From Bin87 sp963663945 (GTDB lineage Bacteria; Chloroflexota; Dehalococcoidia; Lucifugimonadales; UBA3495), in the NCBI GenBank assembly GCA_963663945.1, contig OY760687.1, positions 2,790,001 to 2,854,000 on the forward strand: a DNA stretch of 64,000 nt. The letters run 5' to 3'. The notes under the pieces are model-generated. The model saw only the letters and a program-made list of their open reading frames with translations. It made no database searches and was not told the DNA's origin. The position numbers and the translations under genes are program-made. Below are positions 48,278 to 57,656 of the stretch, one piece after another (positions within the stretch are counted from its first letter, which is position 1; every line of letters starts with the position of its first letter).

Positions 48278-49531
48278 ATGCAGAGTCCGCCGGACCAGGC
48301 GCCATCTTACCGTTGGGTGGTCATGGGGATCTGGGTCACCGCCAGCGTCGCCGGTTTCATGATCATGTCCACCATCGGCATCCTGCTGCCCGCAATCAGC
48401 GCCGAACTCCGGCTGTCGCCTTTGCAGCAGGGCATGCTGGGTTCCTCCGCGTATTGGGGAAACCTCGTGCTGGCCATTCCCATAGGCTGGTGGGCTTCCC
48501 GATTCTCTCCCAAGATACTGACCTCCGTCACCCTGGCGTTCGGAACGCTGTTCCTGCTCGCCCAATCCTTCTCGCCAGGCTTCACAGTACTGCTGCTGGG
48601 TCGCGTCGTTTTCGGCGTGAGCGTGATCGCCCGGCAACCGGCGCGGGCGCTGCTCACCCAGCAATGGTTCCCGCAGCGGGAGGTGGTGCTGGTCAACAGC
48701 ATCTCCAACGCGATGTTCGGCCTGGTGGTGGGCGGTGGCATCGCGGCTTCGCCTTTTATCCTTGTCGCTCTGGGCGACAACTGGCGATCGACCCTCCTCT
48801 GGTTCGTGGGGCTCTTCGGCGTGTTGACGTTGCTCTGGCTGGTATTCGGGCGAGAAAGGGATACCGCCGAATACCGGCAACGTCTCGGCTCCCAGGACGT
48901 CAATATCCTCAAAGGCGCGCTGCGTTACCGCGACCTGTGGATCGGCGGTCTGGGGATTGTGGGGGCCGCCATGGCGTGGTCCGGATTCCTGAGCTTCTAT
49001 CCCACCATGATGCTGGATACCTACCAGATGTCCCTGATCTGGTCCGGAGGCATTCTGGCGGTGGGTATCTTCGTGGGCGGTCTTTCCGGTTTGGGTTTCG
49101 GTTGGCTGGTCATGGTTTCGGATCAGGGCCGCACGATCTTGCTCGGAACCGGCGCAGTCATGGCCGTCACCTTTGTGGGCATGACCCTCACGGGGTCGCT
49201 CCCGGCGTTATTGGCGCTCACCATCGTCAATGGAATATCCTGGGGCTTCTGGCCGGTCCTCTATTCGGTACCCTTCAATCTGCCCGGAATTCGACCGCGT
49301 GAGATTGCCGTCTGCCTCGCCTTCATCCAGGTGACCAGTTCTGCGGGTATCGCGTTGGGCCCCCTGGTCGCGGGCGTTATCCAGGAGTTGACCGGAGACG
49401 TCAGGCTGTCGTTGATCGTGGTGAGCTTCGCATCGTTGTCGTTGTGCGCGGCCGGCCTGATCATGAAGCACGGGCTCTCCAGCCTGTCAGCGTCGGCGCG
49501 CGAACCGGCTCCGTCCGCCACCGGCGGTTGA
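48278..49531 (+). CDS. MFS transporter
   Basis: A 12-helix major facilitator protein of about 417 aa with IGWWASRFSPK in loop 2-3. Substrate unknown. The open frame begins at 48182, but the first 32 codons are not membrane-like; ATG 48278 with GCAGGA upstream starts just before the first helix. It is divergent from 16S and followed 163 bases later by another MFS gene on the same strand. Confidence 0.83.
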   Translation: MQSPPDQAPSYRWVVMGIWVTASVAGFMIMSTIGILLPAISAELRLSPLQQGMLGSSAYWGNLVLAIPIGWWASRFSPKILTSVTLAFGTLFLLAQSFSPGFTVLLLGRVVFGVSVIARQPARALLTQQWFPQREVVLVNSISNAMFGLVVGGGIAASPFILVALGDNWRSTLLWFVGLFGVLTLLWLVFGRERDTAEYRQRLGSQDVNILKGALRYRDLWIGGLGIVGAAMAWSGFLSFYPTMMLDTYQMSLIWSGGILAVGIFVGGLSGLGFGWLVMVSDQGRTILLGTGAVMAVTFVGMTLTGSLPALLALTIVNGISWGFWPVLYSVPFNLPGIRPREIAVCLAFIQVTSSAGIALGPLVAGVIQELTGDVRLSLIVVSFASLSLCAAGLIMKHGLSSLSASAREPAPSATGG

Positions 49532-49617
49532 TCCGTCCAACCGGCGGTCTCCAGGATCAGTCCCCGCGAGCCGGCCACAGATACACCTCGCTTTCAGTGG
49601 CCAGCGCGGCCGCCGTG

Positions 49618-49623
49618 TATAAT
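49618..49623 (+). promoter_or_regulatory. possible -10 box for the second MFS gene
   Basis: TATAAT, about 72 bases before GTG 49695. No good -35 match at the expected distance. Confidence 0.3.
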
Positions 49624-49694
49624 CGCGCGATGCTTCAACTGGCCCGTCAATCCGTCGGCCGCGCCATCTGCAGATTCCGGCTCCAGGCAACCTC

Positions 49695-50996
49695 GTGCTG
49701 AATGCGGCCCGCGCCCGCCTCCACTACGGTTGGGTGATATTCGTCTTGTCGCTGGGCAACCTCACCGTCGAAGGCGGTACCAAGAACAGCGAGGCGGTGT
49801 ATTTCAACGCGCTCAAAGACGCCTTCGGCCGCAGCGCGACCTACACCTCGGCGGTCTTTTCCCTCGCGGGCCTGATCGGCGCCATCTGCGCTCCTCTCCT
49901 GGGCATTTTGCTGGACCGATGGGGCGCTCGCGTGCTGTTCCCTCTGGCCGGACTTTTCATCCTCTCCGGTTGGATCACGGCCAGTTACACGACCGATCTA
50001 TGGCAGATGTTCATTTTCTACAGCGTGTTCGCCGGAATCGGGCACACCGCCATTTCGTCCTTTTCGATGACGGCGACCGTCGCCCCCTGGTTTCCGCGTA
50101 CCCGTGGACGCATGCTCGGGTTGGCGGATAGCGGGAACCCCATCGGGCAGGCGGTTTTCGCGCCTCTGGCGGGAGTATTGATCACCGAAGTTGGCTGGCG
50201 CTGGGCCTACCGCATCTACGGCGTCATCTTCGCCGTGTTGATCGCCTTTCCGAACGTTGTGCTGCAGCGCCGCCCTCCGGAAACCGCGACCGCCACCCTT
50301 GAGCCATCGGGCCCTCAGCCGTCCCAGCCCGCGCCCGCGCCCGCAACTTCCGGCGCTCTGCAAAGCCGGACCGCGGCCACGGAGGCGCCTACTCTGGGCA
50401 ACGCAGTCCGCGACGCTGCGATGTGGATGCTGGTCCTGACTCGCGTGTTCGGCTCCACGGGCACGCAGATGATCCGGGTTCACCTGGTCACCTTTTTCGT
50501 GCTGGCGGGTTACAGCGTTCAAACCGCCGCGAACACCCTGGGCGCGGTGGGGCTGGTCAGTGTCTTCGCCCGACCCCTGATCGGTTTGGCCACCGACCGC
50601 TGGGGGCGCGAGTCGGTTTATACCGTCGGCATGGGCGTCGCCGCCGGAGCCGTGTTGCTGGTGCTTTGGCTGGGCGACGGTCGGAGCTTTTGGCCCCTGG
50701 CAATCTACGTCGGCCTGGCGGGTATGACCGACGGTATCAGCGGCCTGATTATCGGTGCCAAGGCGGCGGACATCTTCCCCACCGAGTCCCTGGGCACCGT
50801 GATGGGGTTCGTCGAGATGGGCCGAGGGGCGGCGATCTTTCTTGGGCCGATCGTAGCCGGCCTGATGTTCGATCTGCAGGGTGACTACGTGCAGGCGTTC
50901 ATCCTGTCCGCAATCCTGACGGTCGCGTCCGTGTGCGCCATGTGGATTGCGGATTTCATTGGCCGACGCCGGCGCACCACCCAGGCATTCCAGTAG
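49695..50996 (+). CDS. MFS transporter, monocarboxylate/oxalate-formate-like
   Basis: The 433-aa permease begins ARARLHYGWVIFVLSLGNL and has loop 2-3 LLDRWGARVLFP, the pattern of the monocarboxylate-transporter/OFA subfamily. The central loop (residues about 200-235) is Pro/Ala-rich. The start is GTG 49695. A role in organic-acid uptake is inferred from subfamily likeness. The downstream dienelactone hydrolase could act on imported substrates, but it has its own promoter. Confidence 0.83.
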   Translation: MLNAARARLHYGWVIFVLSLGNLTVEGGTKNSEAVYFNALKDAFGRSATYTSAVFSLAGLIGAICAPLLGILLDRWGARVLFPLAGLFILSGWITASYTTDLWQMFIFYSVFAGIGHTAISSFSMTATVAPWFPRTRGRMLGLADSGNPIGQAVFAPLAGVLITEVGWRWAYRIYGVIFAVLIAFPNVVLQRRPPETATATLEPSGPQPSQPAPAPATSGALQSRTAATEAPTLGNAVRDAAMWMLVLTRVFGSTGTQMIRVHLVTFFVLAGYSVQTAANTLGAVGLVSVFARPLIGLATDRWGRESVYTVGMGVAAGAVLLVLWLGDGRSFWPLAIYVGLAGMTDGISGLIIGAKAADIFPTESLGTVMGFVEMGRGAAIFLGPIVAGLMFDLQGDYVQAFILSAILTVASVCAMWIADFIGRRRRTTQAFQ

Positions 50997-51133
50997 CAGG
51001 TCCCGATCTACGCTCTCATCGCTGGGGTGGAGCCGGGTGCGCATGACCGGCCCAGCTCTATCGTCGCGCCTGCCGGCCGGCTCAGCTCATCTCCATCACG
51101 CTGCCATGCGTCAGTCATGAGGACGCAACGCGC

Positions 51134-51162
51134 TTGTTTGGCCCGCGATCCTTTGTTACAAT
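51134..51162 (+). promoter_or_regulatory. promoter of the dienelactone hydrolase gene
   Basis: TTGTTT (51134-51139), 17-base spacer, TACAAT (51157-51162) preceded by TGT (extended -10). The 265-base gap after the MFS gene has no other feature I can support. Confidence 0.6.
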
Positions 51163-51261
51163 TCCGGCGCACGAAAGATACGGCTCGCGGACGAGCGTGC
51201 TCTGCCACCGCCGAACCGCTGTATCACCGCAGTTCGCGCAACCAATGGAGGAGGAAATACT

Positions 51262-52050
51262 ATGCCGTCGTTCTGGGAAAACATCCGAATGCCCGACCCC
51301 GAGGAGGACCGCGAATCTGGCGCCAATATTGCCGAAGCCGGTGATATGGCTGCCTACGTGAGCTTCCCGCCGCCCAGCGCTGGCACTAGCCTGCCGGCCG
51401 TTATCGTCGTTCAGGAGGCGTTCGGCGCCAATCAGCACATCCAGAAGGTGGCCGACGGCTTCGCATCCGCGGGGTTCGTCGCCGTGGCTCCGGCCTTGTT
51501 CCACCGTAATGAGCGCAACCCCAACCCCATGCTGGGCTACACTCCTGAGGACTTCGACGCCGCGATCAACACCTACATGCCGGCGCTCACCGGCCAGGGT
51601 ATCATTGCTGACATCAACGCCACCGTCGATTACCTGCAGCGCACGTATCCGCGCACCCGCGGGCAGAAGATCGGAATTGTCGGCTACTGCATGGGCGGAC
51701 GCGTGGTCTACCTGGCCGCCAGTTCCTGTTCCGGCCTCTCCGCAGGCGTGGTGTATTACGGCGGCGCTATTCTCGCCCCCTACAGTGACGGCGTGACCCC
51801 CATCGACGGCACCGCCAACATCAGCATCCCGCTGATGGGCAACTTCGGGGAGACCGACGGCAATCCGACCCCTGCCGACGTCTCTCAGATCGAAGCAGCC
51901 TTGGATGCGGCCGGAAAGTCCTATGACTTCAAGATGTACCCCGGCGCCGGCCACGGTTTCAACTGCAACGACCGCGACAGCTATAACCAGGCTGCCGCCG
52001 ATGACGCGCAGGCCCGCACCGTCGCTTTCTTCAACGAGCATTTGAAGTAA
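51262..52050 (+). CDS. dienelactone hydrolase family protein
   Basis: The 262-aa alpha/beta hydrolase has the Cys nucleophile elbow GYCMGG (Cys143), Glu52 in QEAFG, an acid at Asp199 (FGETDGN) and His231 in GAGHGF, as in carboxymethylenebutenolidase. The family opens lactone rings formed in aromatic degradation, although several members have other ester substrates. GGAGGAGG precedes ATG 51262. Confidence 0.92.
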   Translation: MPSFWENIRMPDPEEDRESGANIAEAGDMAAYVSFPPPSAGTSLPAVIVVQEAFGANQHIQKVADGFASAGFVAVAPALFHRNERNPNPMLGYTPEDFDAAINTYMPALTGQGIIADINATVDYLQRTYPRTRGQKIGIVGYCMGGRVVYLAASSCSGLSAGVVYYGGAILAPYSDGVTPIDGTANISIPLMGNFGETDGNPTPADVSQIEAALDAAGKSYDFKMYPGAGHGFNCNDRDSYNQAAADDAQARTVAFFNEHLK

Positions 52051-52076
52051 GCGCAGCCATACCCTCGGGTTATACG

Positions 52077-52109
52077 GCCCCCGCGCCATCGACGCGGGGG
52101 CCAATTATT
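52077..52109 (+). terminator. Rho-independent terminator after dienelactone hydrolase
   Basis: GGCCCCCGCG pairs with CGCGGGGGCC around a short loop, followed by AATTATTT. The remaining 256 bases to the rseP stop (52366) hold nothing recognisable. Confidence 0.82.
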
Positions 52110-52365
52110 TCGCGGACACCGCCCGAGAACCGGGAAACGGAGCGCCTCACACCAGGCTTGAATATCCAACAAAAGGGTTCTTCGCGCGCGCGCCGGATTG
52201 GAGCGATCAACAGGCGCGTCCGGTGCCGACGCAAAAGTGCGGGCGCATCATCGCCCGATAAAGACCAGCCGCTGCCTGATGCGGGCACGCATTGCCAACG
52301 GGTCCGGCGATGCCGAAAGTGACTCCAGCCAGCGTTGGACGAATGCGTTGGGCAGCGCTATCGCA

Positions 52366-53763
52366 TCATCCCCCCAACGGGGATATTCCGCGCACCAGCC
52401 GCATTATGTCATTGGCGGAGATGGCAATCACCAGGGCCAACAGAGCCACGAACCCGATGAGGTGCACCAGTCCTTCTTTTTCGGACGGCACCCGTTTGCC
52501 TCCGCGGACCCACTCGATGAAAACGAACAGCAGCCGTCCGCCGTCCAGCATCGGGATCGGCAGGATATTCAGCACCGCCAGGTTGATGCTCAACAGTATC
52601 GCCACCAGCATCCAACCCTGGAGCCCACCCTGACGGGTAACCTCCCCGGTGATCTGGGCGATGCCTATGGGCCCGCTCAGCTCCGGCCCGCGCCCCCCGC
52701 CGAACCAGCCGCGGATCTCCCTACCCATCAGGGTCAGCATGTCCCAGGTGCTGGTTACACCGAGACGGACTGCGGTCCAGGGAGGCTCGATGCTGCGGAC
52801 CTCCTCTTGGCCCACTACGGAAAACGTGATCCCGACCGCGCCCTCACCCGGTGGAGGGTCCACGCGCGGCGTCACCTGGGCCACCCGCTGCTGGCCGTCC
52901 CGTTCGATCACCCAGGTCATCTCAGTGCCGGCGGCGAGGCGGACCTCTCGGGGCAGTTCCTGCGGCGCGCCCGGCGACTGGTCGCCGACTTGTACCACCC
53001 GGTCTCCGGCCATCAATCCCGCAGTTTCCGCCGGTGAATTTGGCGCGACCGATGTGATCTCAGCTGACCCGCCGACCATCTCCGTGTGTGGGATCATGAA
53101 CATGATGGCGAACGCGACGATGGGAAACAGCGCGTTCATGGCGGATCCGGCAGCCAAGACGATTGCTCGCTGGCCGAGACCTCTGCGCGCCAGGCTACCG
53201 GGCGCGGCGGGATTGTTCTCACCCGAGAGCCTGACAAATCCGCCCAGCGGCAGCCAGTTGACGGTGTAGATCATATCGGCCAGGACGATGCGGTCGGGCA
53301 ATACCTCCCGAACGCGTCCCTCGTGCCGGAGGAACTCATCCGTCTGCACGTCATCCAGCCGCCGGCGTGCCGACTGGCCCCCAGGTTCCTCCGATCGGGA
53401 CCTGCGGCCAATCCCCGCCAACCCGGCCAGGGACCCCAGTGCCCCACCGATCCGGCCGGCTTCGGGCAATTCAACGTAGCGCGCAACCAGCTGGCCTTCC
53501 GGGTTTTCCCCGGACAGAACGCGAATCACCTGGCCCGGGCGAATGGCGCCCATCATCCCGTTGAGGCAAACCGTTGTGGGGCTCAGCAGCGTCTCGGTGC
53601 GGCCGGTGTAAATCGCAAACGCCCGAGGCGGGTAACCGACACCGAATTCGAGCACCTTGATCCCGAAAGCCTTGGCCGACCAGAAGTGCCCCAACTCGTG
53701 CACCACCACCAGCAACAGCAGCATCGGCACGAACGACGCCACCGCGATAATCCACGTATCCAT
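52366..53763 (-). CDS. rseP: RIP metalloprotease RseP (site-2 protease)
   Basis: An intramembrane zinc protease that cuts anti-sigma factors and signal-peptide remnants. The 465-aa protein has HELGH (22-26) in its first helix, one PDZ domain around residues 230-310 and the second-half motif ILPIPMLDGGRLLF. Between the first region and NWLPLGGFVRLSGE there is an insertion of roughly 110 residues (about 57-165) not seen in E. coli RseP. It is the last gene of the rpsB-to-rseP cluster. Confidence 0.93.
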   Translation of the reverse strand: MDTWIIAVASFVPMLLLLVVVHELGHFWSAKAFGIKVLEFGVGYPPRAFAIYTGRTETLLSPTTVCLNGMMGAIRPGQVIRVLSGENPEGQLVARYVELPEAGRIGGALGSLAGLAGIGRRSRSEEPGGQSARRRLDDVQTDEFLRHEGRVREVLPDRIVLADMIYTVNWLPLGGFVRLSGENNPAAPGSLARRGLGQRAIVLAAGSAMNALFPIVAFAIMFMIPHTEMVGGSAEITSVAPNSPAETAGLMAGDRVVQVGDQSPGAPQELPREVRLAAGTEMTWVIERDGQQRVAQVTPRVDPPPGEGAVGITFSVVGQEEVRSIEPPWTAVRLGVTSTWDMLTLMGREIRGWFGGGRGPELSGPIGIAQITGEVTRQGGLQGWMLVAILLSINLAVLNILPIPMLDGGRLLFVFIEWVRGGKRVPSEKEGLVHLIGFVALLALVIAISANDIMRLVRGISPLGG

Positions 53764-53784
53764 AGACCTGGCCCGCGTGGCCGG

Positions 53785-54912
53785 CTAATTCATCCCGCTG
53801 CTCACGATCTCGGCAGCGCGCAGGTTGGCCCAGCGGTCTGCTTCTACTATAGCATCCAGGTCGGGCGACGGTTGGGGTACGTGTTCGCTCAGCACCCGCT
53901 CGACCAGCCGGTAGATGTCGGTATAACTGATGCTCCCGGCCAGGAATGACTGCACCGCCACTTCATCCGCGGCGCTGAGCACGGCGGGCATCGTTCCTCC
54001 CGTCTTGCCGGCGGAGACCGCCAGATCAAAGCAGGGGTAGCGTTTCGGCTCCAGTGGTTCGAAGTCCAAAGACCACGGAGCTCCGATGTTCAGGCGAGGT
54101 ATCTCGTCGTTGGCGAAACGCTTGGGGTGAAAGAGGGCGTACTGTATGGGCAAGCGCATGCTGGGCGGCCCCAACTGCGCTTTCACCGATCCGTCATCGA
54201 ACTCGACCATGGAATGTATGGTGCTCTGGGGATGCACCACCACAGCAATGTCCTCCCACGGCACGGAAAACAGCCAATGGGACTCAATCACCTCGAAAGC
54301 CTTGTTCATGAGCGTGGCGGAGTCGATGGTGATCTTGTCGCCCATGCGCCAGGTCGGATGCTTCAGCGCCTGTTCTGGGGTTACCGATTCCAACTCCTCC
54401 AGCGGTGTACGCCGGAACGGGCCGCCGCTGGCGGTTATCATCAATCGCCGGATGTGGTTGTCCTCCCCTTGCAGGCACTGCCAGATGGCGCTGGGCTCGC
54501 TGTCCACCGGGAGAATCACCGCGCCGTACTGCGCTTCAGCTTCCTTCAGGACCTGACCCGCCATCACGATGGGTTCCTTGTTGGACAGCGCCACCTGCTT
54601 CCCGGCCCGCAGGGCGCTCATCGTAGGCGTCAGGCCAACGGCGCCCATCAGCGCGACCATCACCTGGTCCACTTCGGGGAGCGACGCCATTTCCGCCATC
54701 GGCATCACTTTCGTGCCGGCCGGCAATTCCTCAGGCGGGTTCGAGCACCAAACGTAATCTGGAGTGAACTCGGCTGCCTGTTCCAGGAGCAGGCCGGTGT
54801 TGTTGCCGGCGGCCAGACCGACGACTTGAAACTCGTCGGGAAACGCCCGCACGATATCCAGCGTTTGACGCCCGATAGAGCCGGTGGAGCCGAGAATGAC
54901 GATGCGCCGCAT
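53785..54912 (-). CDS. dxr: 1-deoxy-D-xylulose 5-phosphate reductoisomerase
   Basis: The 375-aa enzyme makes MEP, the second step of the non-mevalonate isoprenoid path. It has the NADPH motif GSTGSIGRQTLD, DSEPSAIWQCLQG, ASGGPFR and MGDKITIDSATLMNKAFEV-type metal and substrate loops. It lies between cdsA and rseP as in many bacteria. Confidence 0.96.
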   Translation of the reverse strand: MRRIVILGSTGSIGRQTLDIVRAFPDEFQVVGLAAGNNTGLLLEQAAEFTPDYVWCSNPPEELPAGTKVMPMAEMASLPEVDQVMVALMGAVGLTPTMSALRAGKQVALSNKEPIVMAGQVLKEAEAQYGAVILPVDSEPSAIWQCLQGEDNHIRRLMITASGGPFRRTPLEELESVTPEQALKHPTWRMGDKITIDSATLMNKAFEVIESHWLFSVPWEDIAVVVHPQSTIHSMVEFDDGSVKAQLGPPSMRLPIQYALFHPKRFANDEIPRLNIGAPWSLDFEPLEPKRYPCFDLAVSAGKTGGTMPAVLSAADEVAVQSFLAGSISYTDIYRLVERVLSEHVPQPSPDLDAIVEADRWANLRAAEIVSSGMN

Positions 54913-54932
54913 TTGTTCGCTTCCGGGTCAGT

Positions 54933-55970
54933 TTAGGGGGTGCTCACGGCTGCCAGGACGTACACCGCGATCAGGGACGGAAGAAGGCTGTCCAGCCGAT
55001 CCAACATTCCGCCGTGGCCGGGAAACAGGTTGCCTGAGTCTTTGGCGGCAGCCAGGCGTTTGATTTTGGATTCGACCAGATCGCCTATGGGCGATACGGC
55101 GCCTAAAATAACACCGATTGCCGCCAGGTGCCAAATCTCCAATCGCAACGGGAACAGTACGCCAAGGACAACTGCCGCGATCACTGCGGCCAGCATTCCG
55201 CCGGCGGTGCCTTCCCACGTCTTCCCCGGGCTGATGCTGGGCGCCATGCGATGCCTGCCGAAGAGACGCCCCACCGTGTACGCACCGGTGTCTGCCGCAT
55301 ACACGGTCAGGATCGCCAGGAGCAGCCACCAGCATCCGGTTTCCGTGAGGACGGTCAACTCCCGTGCGAAATCGGACCCGGTTATGTCAGGCAGCAGCCA
55401 GACCCCTCCCTCGGCGCTCGGGGTTTGGTAGACCGTCTCGAAGGCTTCGCCAAGCCCGTCACCTTCAACGTGCGGCGGCGGTGATAACGGAGGCAGCGGA
55501 TCGTCGACTTTCTTCGCCCACAGGCGGGGCAGTCCATCAATTCCACGAAGCGCCGTCGCCGCCGCCAACGCTCCTCCAATGTAAACGGGCGACATTATCA
55601 AATAACCCGCCGCGGCAACCGGGCGCTGCCCGTGCCATGCGGCGATCATCCACAACCCGGCAACGATGACGCCGGCCATGCAGATGCCCAGGACTGCCCA
55701 CCCGAAATCCTGAGGCCGTACCGCCAACTCTCCCGCCAGCACCAGCGCGACCGCCCATACTCCACCGAGCAGCACGGGCAGCGGCGTGTCGGCGCGGTCA
55801 TCGTCGCCCGGTATTTGATCCCCGGTGGCGGGATACAGCCGATACGCTTCTCTAACCCCAATCACCGCGGCGACCGCAGCCAGGAGAGTAATCCAGGGCG
55901 CGCCCAGCCAGATGCATGCCAACACCACGGGCACGCCCACCAGGGCGGTTAGAACCCGCTGCAGCAGCAC
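54933..55970 (-). CDS. cdsA: phosphatidate cytidylyltransferase
   Basis: CdsA makes CDP-diacylglycerol. The membrane protein (about 345 aa) carries the C-terminal signature, including VYAADTGAYTVGRLFG, SPGKTWEGT, SPIGDLVESKIKR, GHGGMLDRLDS. A hydrophilic insertion of about 50 residues (PLPPLSPPPHVEGDGLGEAF and following) precedes the signature. GTG 55970 after GGAG, just past the uppS stop, is the likely start; the open frame extends over uppS. Confidence 0.92.
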   Translation of the reverse strand: MLLQRVLTALVGVPVVLACIWLGAPWITLLAAVAAVIGVREAYRLYPATGDQIPGDDDRADTPLPVLLGGVWAVALVLAGELAVRPQDFGWAVLGICMAGVIVAGLWMIAAWHGQRPVAAAGYLIMSPVYIGGALAAATALRGIDGLPRLWAKKVDDPLPPLSPPPHVEGDGLGEAFETVYQTPSAEGGVWLLPDITGSDFARELTVLTETGCWWLLLAILTVYAADTGAYTVGRLFGRHRMAPSISPGKTWEGTAGGMLAAVIAAVVLGVLFPLRLEIWHLAAIGVILGAVSPIGDLVESKIKRLAAAKDSGNLFPGHGGMLDRLDSLLPSLIAVYVLAAVSTP

Positions 55971-55975
55971 CCGCT

Positions 55976-56758
55976 TTACGCTCCGGAGGGATGGTCCTGG
56001 ACAGCCAGGGAGCCGAACCGCCTCTGCCGTTGACCGTAGGCGCTCAGCGCGCGATCCAACTCTGCCGCATCCAGATCCGGCCAAAGCACCGGCGTGTGGT
56101 AATACTCGCTGTACGCCGCCTGCCAGATGAGGAAATTGCTGAGGCGCTGCTCGCCTCCGGTTCGGATGATCAGGTCGGGATCCGGGCAGCCGTCCGTGTA
56201 CAGGTAGCGGCCGAACAGCGATTCGTCTACGTCCTCCGGATCCACACCGTCCGCCAGCATCCGGCGGACCGCCTGCAGGATCTCGTCGCGGCCGCCGTAG
56301 TTGAAGGCGACGTTGACGGTGATCCCGGCATTTTGCCTGGTGACGGTCTGCGCCTGCCGTATCGCATCCTGGAGCGCGGGGTCCAACGGGTTCATGTCTC
56401 CCAGGTGCACCAACTTGACGCCGGCCTTGTGCAATTCCCGGGTCTGCGGCTCGATTTCTTCCGCGAGGATCGCCATCAGGCTATCCACCTCGTCGTTGGG
56501 CCGGCGCCAGTTTTCCGTCGAAAAGGCGTAGAGGGTGACCACCCGGATGCCACGGTGGGCCAGCAACTCGACGACCTGCCGTATGTTGCTCACGCCGCGC
56601 CGGTGACCCGCCTTGCGCGGGAGGCCCTGGCGTTCAGCCCAGCGCCCGTTGCCGTCCATGATTATGGCCACATGGTCTGGAATAGAATCTACTCCAGCGT
56701 CCACCTTGGAGGCCGGCGGGGAGTCTTCGATGTTGGGCGGGTCGGAGTTATATGACAT
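55976..56758 (-). CDS. uppS: isoprenyl diphosphate synthase (undecaprenyl diphosphate synthase)
   Basis: A cis-prenyltransferase that makes the lipid carrier for cell-wall or glycan precursors. The 260-aa protein has IIMDGNGRWAERQG (Asp35), YAFSTENWRRP, and RTGGEQRLSNFLIWQAAYSE. ATG 56758 was chosen because upstream codons show no conservation. The 245 bases between it and frr contain no other gene I can support. Confidence 0.96.
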   Translation of the reverse strand: MSYNSDPPNIEDSPPASKVDAGVDSIPDHVAIIMDGNGRWAERQGLPRKAGHRRGVSNIRQVVELLAHRGIRVVTLYAFSTENWRRPNDEVDSLMAILAEEIEPQTRELHKAGVKLVHLGDMNPLDPALQDAIRQAQTVTRQNAGITVNVAFNYGGRDEILQAVRRMLADGVDPEDVDESLFGRYLYTDGCPDPDLIIRTGGEQRLSNFLIWQAAYSEYYHTPVLWPDLDAAELDRALSAYGQRQRRFGSLAVQDHPSGA

Positions 56759-57003
56759 GAAACCGTTCGCAGAGAAAGTGCGGTTGACCTGTCCTGATGG
56801 CTCGCGCACGCATCGGCGCGACGTCGTTCGATGCTGGGGCAACCGCGCCCGCTGAAAGTGAGAGTGTGGGGAAACTGTCCATGGTGTTCAGGCAACCTTG
56901 CGCCCGCCTATCGGTTTCATGGGGACGAGGCCCCGGATATGGCGGGCGTCCAACAGTATCGACGAAATGCGCCGGCGCGTGCGCGACACATTCGAGGCGG
57001 AAG

Positions 57004-57609
57004 CTACACCTCCATGATTTCCCCTTCCTTGGTCGAAGCCACCTCGTCGATGGTCTTGATGTGAGCATCGGTGGTCTTTTGCAACGTATCCTGGCTGCGC
57101 CGGTTCTCATCCTGGGAGATCGACTTGTCCCGCTCCATCTTGCGCAGGGAGTCCACGCCTTCGCGCCGGACGTTCCGGACCGCCACCTTGCTGTCCTCCG
57201 CCTTGCGCTTCAGCAGCCGCACCATCTCCTGGCGCCGTTCCTGGGTCAACGGCGGGATGGGAACGGTGATTACGTTGCCGTCGTTGGAGGGATTGAACCC
57301 CATTTCGGACTGGGTCAGGCTACGCTCGATGTCGCGCAACGCCTGCCGATCCCAGGGTTGCACCATGATGGCCCGGGCATCGGGCGCCGATATGGAGGCA
57401 ATCTGCTTGAGAGGTGTGGGTGAGCCATAGTAGTCGACCGACAAGTCTTCGATCAGCGCCGGCGTTGCCCGCCCCGTGCGGAGCGTGCTGATGTCGCGGC
57501 GCATCGCTTCAATCGATTGACCCATTTTGCGCTCCGCTTCGGCCAGCACGGCCTCCATGGTCGGTCCATCCTGATCGCCGCTGTTGCCTCGGTTGTTGCG
57601 ATCTGGCAT
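57004..57609 (-). CDS. frr: ribosome recycling factor
   Basis: RRF splits the post-termination ribosome with EF-G. The 201-aa protein has the helical ends MGQSIEAMRRDISTLRTGRA and AVRNVRREGVDSLRKMERDK. It has a ~15-residue N-terminal extension over the usual length. AAAGGAGGG lies before ATG 57609. Confidence 0.96.
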   Translation of the reverse strand: MPDRNNRGNSGDQDGPTMEAVLAEAERKMGQSIEAMRRDISTLRTGRATPALIEDLSVDYYGSPTPLKQIASISAPDARAIMVQPWDRQALRDIERSLTQSEMGFNPSNDGNVITVPIPPLTQERRQEMVRLLKRKAEDSKVAVRNVRREGVDSLRKMERDKSISQDENRRSQDTLQKTTDAHIKTIDEVASTKEGEIMEV

Positions 57610-57656
57610 TTGGTCCCTCCTTTACGGCTGAGCGTCTTTAGCTGGCGGTTTTCGTT

